Shown here: piece by piece, positions 1 to 12,440 of the stretch
Position numbering within the stretch: the stretch's first letter is position 1
How the letters are laid out: each line of letters starts with the position of its first letter
Source of the DNA: Kuschelorhynchus macadamiae
Taxonomy: Eukaryota; Arthropoda; Insecta; Coleoptera; Curculionidae
DNA: 64,000 nucleotides
Reading direction: 5' to 3'
NCBI GenBank assembly: GCA_030620095.1
Contig: JAUTXW010000127.1
Location: 1,347,501-1,411,500 of the forward strand
Made by a program: the position numbers and the translations under genes
The notes under the pieces: generated by a model
Databases searched by the model: none
What the model saw: the letters and a program-made list of their open reading frames with translations, nothing else
What the model was told of the DNA's origin: nothing

Positions 1-3000
1 CGGTTTTAGAAGTTAATGTCTCGGATTTTTTTCTAATAAATGAAGGCGTTAGACCCGAAATCAAACATCTAACGGAGTTAAAATTAACTAAGTATTACCA
101 ACCAGGACCATCTACAGGTACAATAAATAAATAAAAGGTAACGCAAAAATGTAATTATAAAAATACTAAGTTTGACAGTAAACATTGTTAAACTATATTA
201 ATACTAAACATCGTTGTTTTTCCCTTATAAAAGAACTTGGAAACAGTTTTAAGAAATCTAGCCCTATATACACCCCCGATCAATATCCATATATTATAAG
301 ATCTGCAAAAAACTGGTATTGTGTATGAAATCAACGAAATAAGCCTTAATGCCATATTTGATCTAAAAGCCTTATCTGTAGATCTTTTCATTAACATACC
401 CAAGAACATTAAACTTTCAGATATTAAAGTGATCAAGTTAGATAAAGAATACCCTTATTTTTTGTTTTATTGAGGAAAATAACTTTAAGCAAGCCAATAT
501 AATTAACTCTAGGAGGCAGGTAATCATTAGAAAAACTAAACTGAAAAAAGCCCACAACAAAAAAATAGGAACAAATAAAAGTAAAATGAAAGGATTGCTT
601 TCTCTTAGAGAGAAAATGCAGACAGACATTACTAATTAGATTTTTATAAAAACTTGTCAGTCTAGCGACTCATTAGATCTAAATTTACGGCGATACTAGC
701 ATTTTTGTTCATATATATTTTTTGCCATTAATAATCTTCAGGTATTTACTATTATGTTTAAGATTTTCTCCAATATTCGCTGGGCTTTTCTTTTTTCACA
801 TATGTGTAATTATATGTCAATAACTCATTTGATACAAAATTTTTTTTATTCAAGGGAGTAACGTCTGTTATTTTTTTTAACAGTACTTAGTAAAAGATTA
901 CTTGTTACTGATATTAAGAGATATCATGAAACCACATACATATTCCAAAAGAAAAATTCCACCTTTGCAAATTTTAGACAAATAAAATAATTAAAATTAA
1001 GATTAGGTTTTATTCATCTATTCTGGCAAAAGACGTTTTTTGGGAAGCGATTCTCTTTTTTCAGATGAACAATATGCAAAATAACTCTGTAACTGTAACT
1101 CTGTAATAAAAATTTGCAACATTAAAAAGCTAAACTTTTTCTATCTTAAAAACCACTACATAACATTGAATCATCTGCCAGAGCTATATATTTTTGTGTT
1201 GTAGGAATTATATAATGAAATTTTTTGATTCATTGATTATCTAATAAGGTTACTGGATCGAGATACTACAAGGTTTAGGATTTTCTAAGGGTATTTAAAA
1301 AATAACTGCTTTAGTATCAGACTGATATGCTTTAATTCGATCATCTCAACATACTGGGCAAGTATTGAGGAATATTCAGGGAAGAGGAAGATTATGTTTC
1401 TTGAGAAATTATGATATTTTTTGAAGGGAACTAATCAGACTCCTTGGGGTTATAATTGAGCTATGCAAGTTATTTAATGAAGTGAATGATATCGCATTTA
1501 AAGGAACATTAAGGAAGTTTTCTGTAAAGAAGTAGCTGTTCATTAATGATTCACATAGATCTAAAGTTCTTTCTGTGCATCGTAGAATGTAAGATCATCA
1601 GAGATGTACATTATTGATTTGTGGCTCTCGTCTATGTTTTAACTGTTTTTTCGTCTGTTTGAAGTTTTTTCATTAAACGTGCTTAAAGTTTTTGTTACTA
1701 AAGTAGTAACATATCTAATTTTTAAGAGGATCCTCGATATATTTTCCGTGTCAAGTGACTGTATCGATACATTCATTAAATTACTCGGTATCAGAGACAT
1801 CGAGTTTTGTATCCGCGATTATTTATTTGTATTTTATATTGACAGAATCGGATATTTGATAAGCTGAGGTGTGTTTGTATTTCGGATCTGAAAGATATCA
1901 TTCTAGGCGAGATAATGTTTAAATTTTACTAGACGGCTAGTAATCCTTTTATAATTATTTTTTATAGCTTCCTTTATGTAACTTTTTCGTTAATAGGTGG
2001 TATCAAAATTGGGACAAGGTTACCGAGAACAACCAGCGAAGAAAAGAGTTCGTTTTCCAAATAGGGTTTTAACATATCTAGGTCGACTGAGTAGTTGTTT
2101 GATTTGTTCAAGTTTAGAAAGAACGGCGGAATTTTTAATTTGATTTTAAAAGGGCTATTAAATTTTGTTTCAGTTTACATCAACTTTATCATTAACTTAA
2201 AATTCGTGTTCATCGAATCTAACCTGATTTTTTGTCTTCCTTACTAATACTAAACGTCCCCAGTTGTAAAAAGTTAAATCAACTGGGGAGTACATTTATT
2301 GACAAGTGAAGGACCTTTTTTGTCATCAGTTATTTTTCTGTTCTGAGAGGGGACCCTTTACCAAGATTTATAGCTACGCCACTGTGTCTAATTTCATGTG
2401 TGAAATGTGTTTATTTCCTTCGATATAAAATATGTCACAAATAATTTTGGGTATTTAGGTTTAGGGCGAAATCAATAGATGTTTCGATAGAAACATATTA
2501 GTCATAAATTCCGTTTTCGTCAACATATACAATAGCACTTAGTAAACCAACTTTTTCTTTTTCTTTGGCTATTAATTGGGCGTCAGTATTTTATAGGTCA
2601 CATATTAATTGGAAAATGTTATCTGAATGGGCATCGATCGAAATTTTAGAATTTATCTTATCTGTATTAGCGCCGACTTTATGCAATGGAATTGTTTTAA
2701 AGTTTGCTAGGGTAGGGTAGACTCAGATATTAACAGTTTTTGTTTTGCTATTTCCTGAATGGTTACATTTTCTGGTGACCTATAGGGAATTTTTTCACAA
2801 TATTTAAGATATCTCTGCTACGGTCGCGATTAGAAGTTTGAAGGTGTTTGATGCATCATTAATATAATACAGGTTATTAGGTTACAAAACCTGGTTATGT
2901 AAAGTTCACGTTGGGGTCCAAATCGTCTAAATTAATTTTCTGAATCTGGTTAACCCATATAATTTACTTTTAATTATAACTTATTTAACTTTACAAGTGT

Positions 3001-3580
3001 GTTAAATTATAAAATGATATATTTAAAATTATAAAAAATAGCTGCATGTTACATCTATTGTGTCACCTGGTATATACTAATGCATATATTTTTGTCATTA
3101 TCTCTATTTTCTATTTATCTTTCAAATTGGAATCCATGAATTTAATCCATCTGCTCATGTTTACCTTAAAGCACAACTGCTGTATATAGAAAAATGTGTC
3201 GTTTATTATGATAACTGAATTTATTGAGCTGCTCCTCGGGCACGTGTAATTCGTGTGAAACAGGCAGGTGAAAAAATAACGTGGGCGTTAAAACGGCATG
3301 CTAAATGCATTTATTCCGGTTTCTTTTATCTAAATCACTGCTGAACCTTTGAGGATCGATTAATTCGTTTAAAGCTGAATATAAACCAGTTTTTGCCTGG
3401 CATATAATTTTTTACAGTTTCACTTATAAGTGTGAATTAATTTATTATTACTTCTAATAATTAAATTAACAGTAGTGCAAAAAATCTGAAAATATTCTTT
3501 ACCCGGAACTTCCCACGTTATGCATTTTTCTCTTTATTAGGAATAGTGAAGTGTACAATTTAGTTCCGCACAAACTAATT
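1..3580. other. AT-rich intergenic DNA, no gene recognised
   Basis: I find no open frame with recognisable protein similarity here. Two short minus-strand frames near the left edge (about 188-629) encode hydrophobic peptides without any family motif; their composition is what AT-rich DNA gives by chance. The stretch around 3530-3580 (a 'ttaggaatagtgaa' motif followed by 'tagttccgcac') is the same lead-in seen next to other copies of the dispersed repeat in this window, for example near 62650. Confidence 0.5.

Positions 3581-3588
<8 letters not shown>

Positions 3589-3638
<50 letters not shown>
3589..3638. repeat. (TA)n microsatellite
   Basis: About 50 bp of uninterrupted TA dinucleotides at the edge of the dispersed AAGATGGCGG-type repeat. 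Seen directly. Confidence 0.95.
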
Positions 3639-3639
<1 letters not shown>

Positions 3640-4440
3640 TATTTTCAAACATTTTTATTAGGCGTCATTTTATACCATCACGTTGGATTCGTACCAATAT
3701 TTTATCAGCTTCTAATTATGCCACACATAAGTTTTGGGTATAATTTAAAATAAATTAAATAAGTAGCTTAAAACTTAAATTTTTTAAAACCGCCATTTTT
3801 TCCGTTATCTTGAATTCGTACCAGTTTGTCCTTATATCACATTTAATTTTTGTGCAAAATTTGAGGCCAATTAATGTTGTTTTTAAGTTGGTCGCTATCT
3901 TGAATTCGAACAGTTTTACCAGTTTGCCTCTATATCACTCTTAATACTTGTATTATTTATCTAATAAGTAATTTTTTAGGCTGATTTTTCAAATACTTTA
4001 TTAAGCTACCATTTTTTTTTACCGTGGATTCGAACCAAAATGTTACCAGTTCATAACTATGTAACACTTGATTTTTGTGCAAAATTTGAAGTAAATTTTG
4101 TTTAACATTTCACTAAGCTATTTTGTTCCGCCGTATTAGATTTTTACCAAAATATTACCAGGGCATCCCCATATGAGCCCTAATTTTTTTTAACAAAATT
4201 TGATTTCAATTAGGTAAGTAGCTTTTTAGCAACGCCGCGAACTGACAGAAAGACAGACCGACAGACAGTCCGACAGATAGACTGATCGAATTAAGAAAAC
4301 ATATTTTTGGCATCTAGAGACCTTGAAAACTTGACTATATGTAAAATTTTCCATAAAACAGATGACAAATTTAGTGGACCTCAAGGTCCTTTCTTTGCGA
4401 CCTAATGTTCGCATTTGTTTTTGTAAATAGTTTTGAGTTT
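3640..4440 (-). repeat. Dispersed repeat family A, minus-oriented copy
   Basis: Four to five degenerate subunits of roughly 110-120 bp follow each other. Each has a 'gccattttgttccgcc' style core followed by 'attcgtaccaaaattttaccag'. The copy ends in a module with a PuAC-rich run (cagaaagacagaccgacagacag) and 'gaattaagaaaacatatttttgg'. The same modules recur in this order, in either orientation, at 20270, 22010, 28640, 30240, 59300, 60000 and 62650. No coding capacity is visible, so this is probably a non-autonomous element. Confidence 0.8.
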
Positions 4441-4840
4441 GCTAGGACAAATAGATAGATAGCACGCTGTTATTTATATAAGATTTGGGAGATACTAGAA
4501 AGTTATTAAATTATATTAAAAGAATTCTAACCGTTCCGAGATTTTGACATAACGATGTAAAGGTTTAAAATAAAAACTAGACAATTTTGGATAATTTATG
4601 CGCACGCAAAATGCCGTTTTGATATCAAACATTTTCGTCACCTTGTACAAATTTTCTATATATATTGTAATTTAAAAGTAGGGTTATATATGGCAATACT
4701 GTCTTTTTTACATGATTTTTGGTCTTGTTTAGACTGCAGGAGAAAGTCGAAAAATTATTTCTGATATTTTCATCCTTTTTATTGTTAGTTCCGGTACGTT
4801 CATCTTAAAAAGTAGTGTATGTTACATTTTTGCGACAAAT

Positions 4841-5770
4841 ATGCCCCGAAGGCCCTTACAGCCCGCTCACATGCAACAAATTATACAAAATATCAACGGA
4901 GTTACCTCAACGCGAAGTAGCTGAACGTTTAGGTTTTACGCAAAGCGTTGAAGTCATGCGTGAAATCGCTATATGGCGAATGGTACAACATTATCATATG
5001 TTAGTGGTGGAGGGTGAAAAAATCCTCCTGACGGGGACCGATATTTGCGGACAACTGCAAGGCGGAACCCAACCTATTCAGCTTCTTGCATTAATATGTT
5101 ACTGCGTAACGCCACTGGCAAAACATTTTCCAACCAAAAAATTAGGCGAAGGCTGAACATGGCAGGATTAAATGCAAGAAGACGTACACTACATCCACCT
5201 GCTCCCCCATCGCAACTGAACAATCAACGAATGGAGAAACTGTTTATTTACGGAAGAGTCCAGGTTACGAATATTCCTATGAACGTATTTTGATCTGGAG
5301 GGAACGAGGTCACAGATATAATAAACATTTCAGGGTTCACATCTCTGCTTGGGGTGGAATTTGTTTTAAGGGCCGCACTGACTTAGTGGTTTTGATCAAT
5401 ACCACAATGACGGCTCAGAGATATAGATATATCATTATTGAACCAATTATTGTGCTGGCGCAATCGACGAGAATGATAAAGCGCGCTCTCATCGAGTACG
5501 AATTGTAACCGAAAGCTAAGAACTTCGCGGTATCAACAGAATGGAGTGGACAGCCCGGTCACCAGACATAAACTGCATAGAACATGTTTGGGCCCAAATA
5601 TCTACAGATTTGAATAGGTTAGAGGAACCTGTAGAAACGCACGAAACAGTTAGGTGAAATTGTCAGGGAAATTTGGACAAATTCACTTTAAGATTACCTG
5701 GGTCGACTGATCAAAAGTATGCCTCCTAGAGTTGAAAGTCTTATCCGGTCTAGGAGTGGGACAAAATTTT
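4841..5770 (+). pseudogene. Tc1-like transposase, degenerate
   Basis: The frame starts with ATG at 4841 (Met-Pro-Arg-Arg) and matches the Tc1 plan across three frames. There is an N-terminal helix-turn-helix region, then an 'RTTARRNP' block near 5046 and 'KIRRRLNMAGLNARR' near 5140. Next comes the catalytic core around 'GGICFKGRTDLV' (5355-5390) and a C-terminal 'RMEWTARSPDINCIEHVW' type segment (5540-5590). Several frameshifts and stops break the frame, so it cannot encode an active enzyme. Tc1 transposases cut and paste DNA flanked by TIRs at TA sites. The right end of the element is probably the 'ttgttgagcactgta' motif at about 5994-6008; no matching left TIR was found, so the 5' end is truncated or decayed. 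Confidence 0.85.
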
Positions 5771-5959
5771 AGTTTTTTTTATAAAAATGTTTTAATTACA
5801 AATATTCTTAAGGGATAAAATGTATGGTCTGTTAATTTGAATAAGTTAATTTATGTTGTATTAATTTAAATAATTTCCCGTTTTTTTTTCTATATTACTT
5901 TTTTTTAAATTTTTTACGTTTAAAAAAAAACAAAAATAACAAAATTTAAACAAAAAAAC

Positions 5960-6008
5960 TAGAAAAATCGCATTGTACATGTGATCCTCATCAATTGTTG
6001 AGCACTGT
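5960..6008 (+). repeat. Probable right TIR remnant of the Tc1-like element
   Basis: The sequence around 'catgtgatcctcatc' running into 'aattgttgagcactgta' ends in CACTG-TA, the usual outer end of Tc1 elements read from outside as TA-CAGTG. It lies about 200 bp beyond the transposase remnant. The opposite TIR was not found. Confidence 0.55.
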
Positions 6009-6639
6009 ATTTAATAGGTACTATATTATTCCACGCAATAATTTGTTTCCCAAGATATAAATTGAAGATACATGCCGAGAATACTTCTATCGTATCAAAA
6101 ATAATTTAATAACTTGGTGCATAAAGAGGTCATCTTAATCTCAGTAAAGCACATGTTTATTATGGTATAATTAGGGTCAAAGAGCAATAGTTGCAAAAGT
6201 ACGTTATAATATCTAAACTTAGGTTTTTTGAAGTAATTTGTGATTCCTCACTAAGTATTTAAACAAACGTTATCTGGATTACAGACTTATAATAGATTGT
6301 GATAAAAGAGGAATTTATTTGTTGATTGGTTTCGATAAAAATGTATAGACCAATAACGGAAAGTACTAAGGACTTTTAAGAATATGTAACGTATAGAAAA
6401 GGATATGGCAAAAACAGATAACGCTCTATAAGATGTCCAAATTTTAGGATATAAAATGACTGAAAAAAATAATATAATGAATTTATTTTGTAAAAAAAGT
6501 GAAGCATGCCAAAATTTAGTTCCGCACGTTAACTGTGTTAATTAATTACTATGTATGTACAGTAACAAATTGTAATATTTTCCTTTTTCGAAAAAAAGGA
6601 AGGATTTTAATATGAGAAACTTTTCCCATAATTTGCTAA

Positions 6640-7450
6640 AAATGAATCGGAAAAGGAACCCAACCGTACATTTTCCTGTAATGTAAAAAAACGCAAATAG
6701 TATGCTACGTATTAAACATAAAATTTCTTATCAGGGAAGTTCCGGATAAACCAACGGTTTTACTTGGGGAAGAAATACGGAATGATATTTTAAAATAATA
6801 CGAATTAAGAAAACCTATTCAAAAATTGAAGAATACAAATAAAATACAGCGTGTAACAAAAGTAAGGAAATGGCGAACTATCTCAGCTACCGCTTACCTG
6901 AATTTAATGAAAATATGTACACTTAGGTATGAAATTATGCTGGACCCAATGGTGATTCGGATTGCTTCATATCTTACCGTTTTTTTGTTACAAAACGAAA
7001 ATGTTTTAATAGAACAGCGTCTTAACTTTAAAAGTAGGTTGTAAAGAATAACGGAAATACCTAATATACCAAACAATAAATTAATGATATTAAGTAAGGT
7101 GTATAAAATGTCTGAAAAAGAACCCACGTACATTTGTTTGTAATATAAAAAAAACACAAATAGTATGCTACTTATTGACCATAAAATTTCTTATCAGAGA
7201 AGTTCCGGATAAACTAACGGTTTTACTTGGGGAAGAAATACGTAACGATAATTTAAAATAATCCGAATTAAGAAAACGTATTCAAAAATTGAATGAATGA
7301 AATAAAATACAGCGTGTAACAAAAGTAAGGAAATGGCGAACTATCTCAGCTGCCTCTTACCTGAATTTAATGAAAATATGAACACTTAGGTATGAAATTA
7401 TGCCGGATCCAGTGGCGATTCGGATTGCTTCCTAGTTTAACATTTATCTA
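6640..7450 (+). repeat. Tandem duplication of about 450 bp (two copies)
   Basis: Copy A (about 6650-7075) and copy B (about 7111-7440) share an ordered set of blocks: 'gaagttccggataaac', 'ggttttacttggggaag', 'taaaatacagcgtgtaac' and 'gtaaggaaatggcgaac'. They diverge by roughly 5-10% by eye. Part of the unit is found again inverted at 8710-8875, and the tail of copy A is repeated at 7935-8035. The arrangement looks like non-autonomous or UTR pieces of the mariner-like element that follows. Confidence 0.75.
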
Positions 7451-7679
7451 TAGAAAATGAACATTTTCTAATGGAACACTCTATACTATAATACTTTTTT
7501 TCCATTTGGGTAAAACTCTCAATACTTTTTATTAAGAGCACTTTTTATGGAAGGAAACAGTTTTTGCGAAAATAATGGTCTAAGATTCATAATATCATGT
7601 ATTACCTTTTATTAAAATACCTGCACACTAAAAATTACCTGATATGTTTGACAATGTAATTTTTGTTGAATTACAAAAA

Positions 7680-7960
7680 TGGATCGATTAACTGAAATCT
7701 GAAGAAATGAAATTTTAATTAAAATGGGTTATGGGGATAGAATGCGAAACCTGCAAGATGTCCAACATTTTTGATGACAAATGTCCTAAGAGAAATCCAA
7801 TAACTAAATCTACCGTTAGTAAAATTAACAAAAAATTTCATGCAACTGGAAAATTAAATGATGCTGTACGTTCTGGCCGACTGGAAAGCACAACAATTTC
7901 TCATCTTGCTATCAAAACACTAGCAAGAAAAACATCATCTCAACTTTAAAAGTAGTTTGT
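7680..7960 (+). pseudogene. Mariner-like transposase N-terminal fragment
   Basis: Starts with an ATG-Asp-Arg-Leu-Thr frame at 7679. After one frameshift and stop it runs into 'NPITKSTVSKINKKFHATGK', the DNA-binding helix-turn-helix region of an insect mariner/IS630-type transposase, followed by an 'RSGR' motif. The frame ends at 7949 without reaching the catalytic domain. The catalytic part of what looks like the same family lies in opposite orientation just downstream (8041-8560), so the copy is inverted internally or two copies are nested. Confidence 0.6.
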
Positions 7961-8040
7961 AAAGAACAACAGAAACAATACAATACAAAAAAGAAATACC
8001 TAATACAAAAAACAATAAATTAATGACTCTAAATAAGATG

Positions 8041-8560
8041 TTTTTCCATTTACTTCCTTCCTGAAGACCATCCTGCTGAAACCATATTTTATCACTTCGT
8101 ACGCCATTACCTAAAAAAATCGAGTTTAAATACTTAATACAGCAGGTATAGTCAGGAACTTAGGATTATTCGGAAATAGTTCTGCAATAGCTGGGAAAAT
8201 TTCGGCCGTTAAAATATTTAAATACCTTTCTTCAGTTAATGTGTCTTGCGTGAAAAAAGGACCGGTTGTTTTTGCATCCTTTATATCACACCAAACACTT
8301 AGCTCTTAGAGAAATTGGGTATGATTTTCACGTATCCAATGTAGGTCTTCCCTGGCTCAATATCGATAATTATTCCTGTTAACTTTTACATTAAAAAAAA
8401 GTTGTTTCGTCAGAAAAAAATAATTTGATTGAGGAAATTTAGATTGGTATTGCAACGTTCAATCATAATTTCACAAACTATTCCTATCGTAATAGTCCTC
8501 AGAGAGTTCTTGCACCTAAGTTATTTTGTATGGATGACACTTTTTGGTTTTTAGAAGTCG
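8041..8560 (-). pseudogene. Mariner-like transposase catalytic fragment
   Basis: Read on the minus strand with several frameshifts, this contains 'CEIMIERCNTNLNFLNQIIF' (the block before the first catalytic Asp), a 'GVI...TGPF' region and finally 'IWFQQDG', which corresponds to the second Asp motif (QQDGAPxH in intact relatives). The expected first DE-S motif is damaged and the C-terminal third is missing. It belongs to the mariner/IS630 superfamily. Confidence 0.6.
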
Positions 8561-8709
8561 GTCTATGGATACGTACATGTACTTTTCCGAAGGTAATACA
8601 TTAAATTATGGATATTAGACCCTTAGGTACGTTCGCAAGAACTGTTCATAAAAAATGCTCTGAAGAAATACAGTGATAATTTTACGCAGAAATATAATAA
8701 AGGGTGTTC

Positions 8710-8875
8710 ATTAAAAAAACCCTTTTACAACAGAAAAACGGTAAACTTGGCAGCAATGCGGAACTCGCCATTGGATCTGGCATAATTTCATACCTAAGTG
8801 TACATATTTTCCTTAAATTCAAGTAAGGGTATCTAAGATATTTCGACGTTACCTTACTGTTGTTACATGCTGTAT
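8710..8875 (-). repeat. Inverted partial copy of the 6640-7450 repeat
   Basis: The reverse complement of this interval shares the blocks 'aatacagcatgtaacaa', 'ttgaatttaaggaaaatatg', 'acacttaggtatgaaatta' and 'tgccagatccaatggcga' with the tandem copies at 6840-6965 and 7305-7420. Together with those copies it brackets the broken mariner-like transposase. Confidence 0.7.
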
Positions 8876-10235
8876 TGCAAAATAGTGTTTGTCATATAGA
8901 TTAGTACATTGAAGTCCCAAATGTTTAAAGCGTATGTAAATAATTTTCCGCGACAACAAAATTTACTATAAAAATACACTATCACTCTTATTATACATAT
9001 ATTACATATTTTACTATTTATGTTTACCAAAGATTTTATAATAAAATACAACACCAAAGTGCTGCATTTTTATTGACTCGTTTAACAAGTCAATAAAAAT
9101 GAATTGGTATTATTATCCAAGCTTATTGTTTAAATATATGTTAATTGCAATAAGGTGATTTTAAATCAGTAAAGTGAAGTGAATAATTTTTTTTTGAATT
9201 CAAACCTACATAAATTCATATTTATTGTTATTTGGTTAAAAAATTCTCCTCCGAATAGGCATGTAATTTTCCAAGCAAACCTGAACAAAAAAAAACTTTA
9301 GAATTCAGATCTATTTTATTTCTAAAATTCTTACTAAACTAGTAAATTCAAGTTAAACACACAAACTCTCATGTCCCGGAGGAATATTTTGTCGGAGGTA
9401 TAAACCGCCTATGGGATTCTTGTAATATCATAAGATTCTGTGGTATTGCATGAGATTTCGTGGGATTCCGTGTAATATATATTGTTTTACTTCAATATTT
9501 TAGGTTTGGATTGTTCTTTGTAACGTTGATGCTAAACAGTTTCTTAAGTTTAGGTATGGTTAAAGTTAAAAGCAGTTCCAAACCTTAGTAGCTTTAGAAC
9601 TCGTGACTGGTTAAAATTGCAACAGTATTATGATGTGTTGTGCCGTAAAATCTTGATGGGGATTCCGCTTTTTATTTTATAGTTTTCAGTTCTTACTCTT
9701 ATTGTTTTATTAATATTTCATATAGTTTCAAAATTATCCCTTCTTGGCAGAGGCACTGAATAAAAAGTTATTAAGTATGTATAACTAATCACTACTACCA
9801 CTCACAGTACTAAAAACACAATAATTTATTATTCACTTGCGATACTTGCCGATAAAATGTAGGTATGGTTTGAACTTCGTGTTTGTCTAAATCCAAAAAT
9901 TTCCAGGTAATTAACCGCGAAAAATTTAGTCAATTAAGGTTCATTGTTATTGAATTTTTTATACAAACGCTTTATACCCAACTGAAGAAAACTCCCTCTC
10001 GCACATAAGAATAGATATTTAAATTTTAGTTCTTACCATCATCCATCTCAGAAACAATCCATATCAATACATTAGTCTTTAAAGCTTTGTCAATATGTGA
10101 TATATAAATTCAATTCCGGACGAAACAAAAAAACTGACTGAAACTTTAAAATGAAACGGATGTCGCACTGAAGATATTAGACGTTCGATTAGGTATTATA
10201 GTAATCCCAAATCTAAACCATTAATTGATATTCAA
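8876..10235. other. AT-rich intergenic DNA
   Basis: No recognisable gene. A short local repeat of 'tgggattc'/'gagatttcgtggg' type occurs around 9410-9470. A 13-bp inverted repeat lies around 9072-9100 ('tattgactcgttt' / 'aacaagtcaataaa'). Confidence 0.4.
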
Positions 10236-10239
10236 CTAT

Positions 10240-10760
10240 CAAGTAGTGCAGTTTTACCTTTTGTTAAGGCTACCACAGATAAAATTGTAAGAATTCTGGG
10301 GAGATTCGCACAATCTTCAGTACACACAAAAGGATTGGGCAATGCTTAAGGACACCAAAATATGTAATTCCTTTGCAATCAGAATAAGTTTATAAAATTC
10401 CTTGTTCCTGTGGCAAAGTGTTTATAGAGGAAACTGAACGGTCTGTGTCCACTAGACTTATTGAACATGAAATATATATGAGTAAGGAAAATATTGTTCA
10501 ATCCGCTGACTCTGAACACCAGCTTTCAACAGGACGCATGATTAATGTAAAAGATACCGATGTTCTTGCATCAGTACCCAGTTATTATAAACGGAAAATT
10601 AGAGAATCAATTGAAATTTTCAATTTATCAAGCACCCTCAAAAATTTCAATAGAGACTCGGGCTACTGAATTTGCCTTGTGCAATCGCAGGCGAACGTCG
10701 GAAAGCAATTCCAATTTGAAACGGTCTAAACCCAACCACCATGATTTCTTAAATAACTAA
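10240..10760 (+). pseudogene. Penelope-like element fragment (RT end plus GIY-YIG)
   Basis: The segment starts with 'AVLPFVKATTDKI', the linker after the reverse transcriptase in Penelope-like elements. After a frameshift it continues with 'IPCSCGKVFIEETERSVSTR', the position of the GIY-YIG nuclease motif (normally xPCSCGKVYIGQTGRS). The IGQ of the catalytic motif is replaced by IEE, so the nuclease would be inactive. The rest of the domain (QSADSEHQLSTGR, then YYKRKIRESIEI) follows in frame to 10669. A tail shared with 30110-30200 follows. PLE proteins reverse-transcribe their RNA into nicked target DNA. Confidence 0.8.
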
Positions 10761-10816
10761 TCTATTATTTTTTACATTATTCATAAAACGTATACTTAAG
10801 CTCGTTTATTTATATT

Positions 10817-10925
10817 TATTTTGTTCGACTGCATAACAACGTACCTTTTACCTCTTAATATGATAAAATAGTTTAGTAAAATATTAAGAGGTAAAAGGTA
10901 CGTTGTTATGCAGTCGAACAAAATA
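10817..10925. repeat. Perfect 45-bp inverted repeat with 19-nt loop
   Basis: Arms 10817-10861 and 10881-10925 are perfectly complementary, including 'ttcgactgcataacaac' and 'gtaccttttacctctt'; the loop is 10862-10880. A (TA)n run begins five bases further on. Perfect arms in otherwise decayed DNA indicate a recent event or ongoing correction. Confidence 0.95.
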
Positions 10926-10926
10926 G

Positions 10927-10929
<3 letters not shown>

Positions 10930-10961
<32 letters not shown>

Positions 10962-10970
10962 CATACATAA
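10930..10970. repeat. (AT)n/(ACAT)n microsatellite
   Basis: About 28 bp of AT dinucleotides followed by ACAT tetranucleotides, seen directly, immediately next to the perfect hairpin. Confidence 0.9.
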
Positions 10971-11009
10971 ATAATATAATAAATTTAAAAAATATAAATG
11001 ACAACCAGC

Positions 11010-11524
11010 TTAAGTTTGAAGGAATTTATTGCAATAGTAGATTGTATATAAACCCTACGAACTCAAATGAGGTAAGCTTGAAAAATTAAAACGAAATTCA
11101 GCACATGGTCATGAGCAAATATCAGTCTACAATGTACATAATTTAGGCGATGGGTTAGTAGACGTAATAACAAAATTAGTAAATCAAATTTTAACTACTG
11201 GGATTTTCCAGATGAATTAAAACATTGTGATGGCGGTATTTGCTGATTTAAAAAAGAACTTTGATGTAGTTGGGTGTGTAATTATACTACAATATAACAC
11301 ATAACAAACAAAAATCAAACTCTGAAATTTTATACATAGAAAACGTTCACAATCATCTTACAAGAAATCGCACAACTATTTATCAGCCATCAATCCGAAC
11401 TAACAAAGGATTTTATAGTCCTGTATATCAAGCTTCAAAAGAATATAATAATTTACCATTAGAAATCAAAGAAATAAACACATTTCCAAAATTTAAAAAG
11501 ATGCTGCTAAATGTATTAAATGAA

Positions 11525-11528
<4 letters not shown>
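11010..11528 (+). pseudogene. LINE (Jockey/CR1-like) reverse transcriptase fragment
   Basis: Fragments in several frames match the non-LTR retrotransposon RT: 'NPTNSNEV' followed by a 'HGHEQISVYNV' type segment (fingers), 'GIFPDELK', and 'VFADLKK.FD' corresponding to the first catalytic Asp block. After a large internal deletion the C-terminal end follows at 11335-11520, with 'TNKGFYSPVYQASKEYNNLP' and a 'FPKFKKMLL' motif. The element runs straight into a (TA)n(GT)n tail, which suits a LINE 3' end. It is heavily deleted and inactive. Confidence 0.7.

Positions 11529-11598
<70 letters not shown>
11529..11598. repeat. (TA)n(GT)n microsatellite
   Basis: About 55 bp of TA dinucleotides then 14 bp of GT dinucleotides, directly downstream of the LINE C-terminal remnant. 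Confidence 0.95.
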
Positions 11599-12099
11599 AT
11601 GTTTTTTTTCTATGTCAAATATGTACACAGAGATATGTATACCTGTGTTTTTGTATCTACATACATAGGTTGTAGCTTAGGGAAAAAAGTGCGGATATAT
11701 TAGGGGTTCGACTACAAATATTTTAAAACGTGATAGTATGGAGCATTTTGATTAAAAATGCTTAAATAATATAGGGTCAATTGCTTGCCATTTTCGAGGA
11801 AAACGGCCTTAAAGTTGTTTTTTCTTTTATTAATTTTTAAGTACATCGTTAACATATATATTAATTTTATTAGGCAAAACATTTAATTATATGACTTTCT
11901 ACAAAATGCTTGCAAATTTTTTCTTAGTTCGATAGTTTTTTTCTATCGTAGAATGCATATTTGAAAACGGTAATACTGCCCACCGTAGAGAAACGAGAAG
12001 GCTTCAGTGAACATAACAATTCGCAAATATATCAGTTGCATTGTCTTGTTTTTTGGTTCTTTGACCCTAATTTTTTGCCATATGAGGCAATTCCATGCC

Positions 12100-12440
12100 G
12101 TTTTAATACGTACTCGGGATTTAAAATCTCTTTAAAAATGTATACGAATATTGAATATCGAAGTGCAGACAGAATGCTCATTTGGAGTCCCAAACATACC
12201 AGGAAAGATATCCTAGCAGGAGGTGTCCCCATTGATTTTTATTTTTGAAGTCACATGAAAACATTAATGTAGAATAGGGTTGAAATTGAAAATAAAGATG
12301 ACCTTAGAAACCGTATTTTTGCTGCAGCGGAACAAATTAGACAAAGACGTAATGTCCTTGAATCTGTTCAAGAAAATTGGCTTCGACGTATTCGTGCGTG
12401 TTTAAATAGTGGCGGTAGTCATTTTCAGCATTTACTTTAA
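12100..12440 (+). pseudogene. Mariner-like transposase C-terminal fragment
   Basis: With a frame change at about 12248 the translation gives 'VPIDFYF', the eroded counterpart of the LxPxDFFLWG motif that carries the last catalytic Asp. It is followed by 'ENKDDLRNRIFAAAEQIR' and 'VQENWLRRIRACLNSGGSHF', the typical C-terminal end of insect mariner/IS630-type transposases, with a stop at about 12440. The N-terminal two thirds are absent. Confidence 0.7.

Noticed and set aside
188..629. Two minus-strand frames encoding hydrophobic peptides, possibly a membrane receptor exon
   Set aside because: No family motif, no splice-site support, and composition matches AT-rich random frames.
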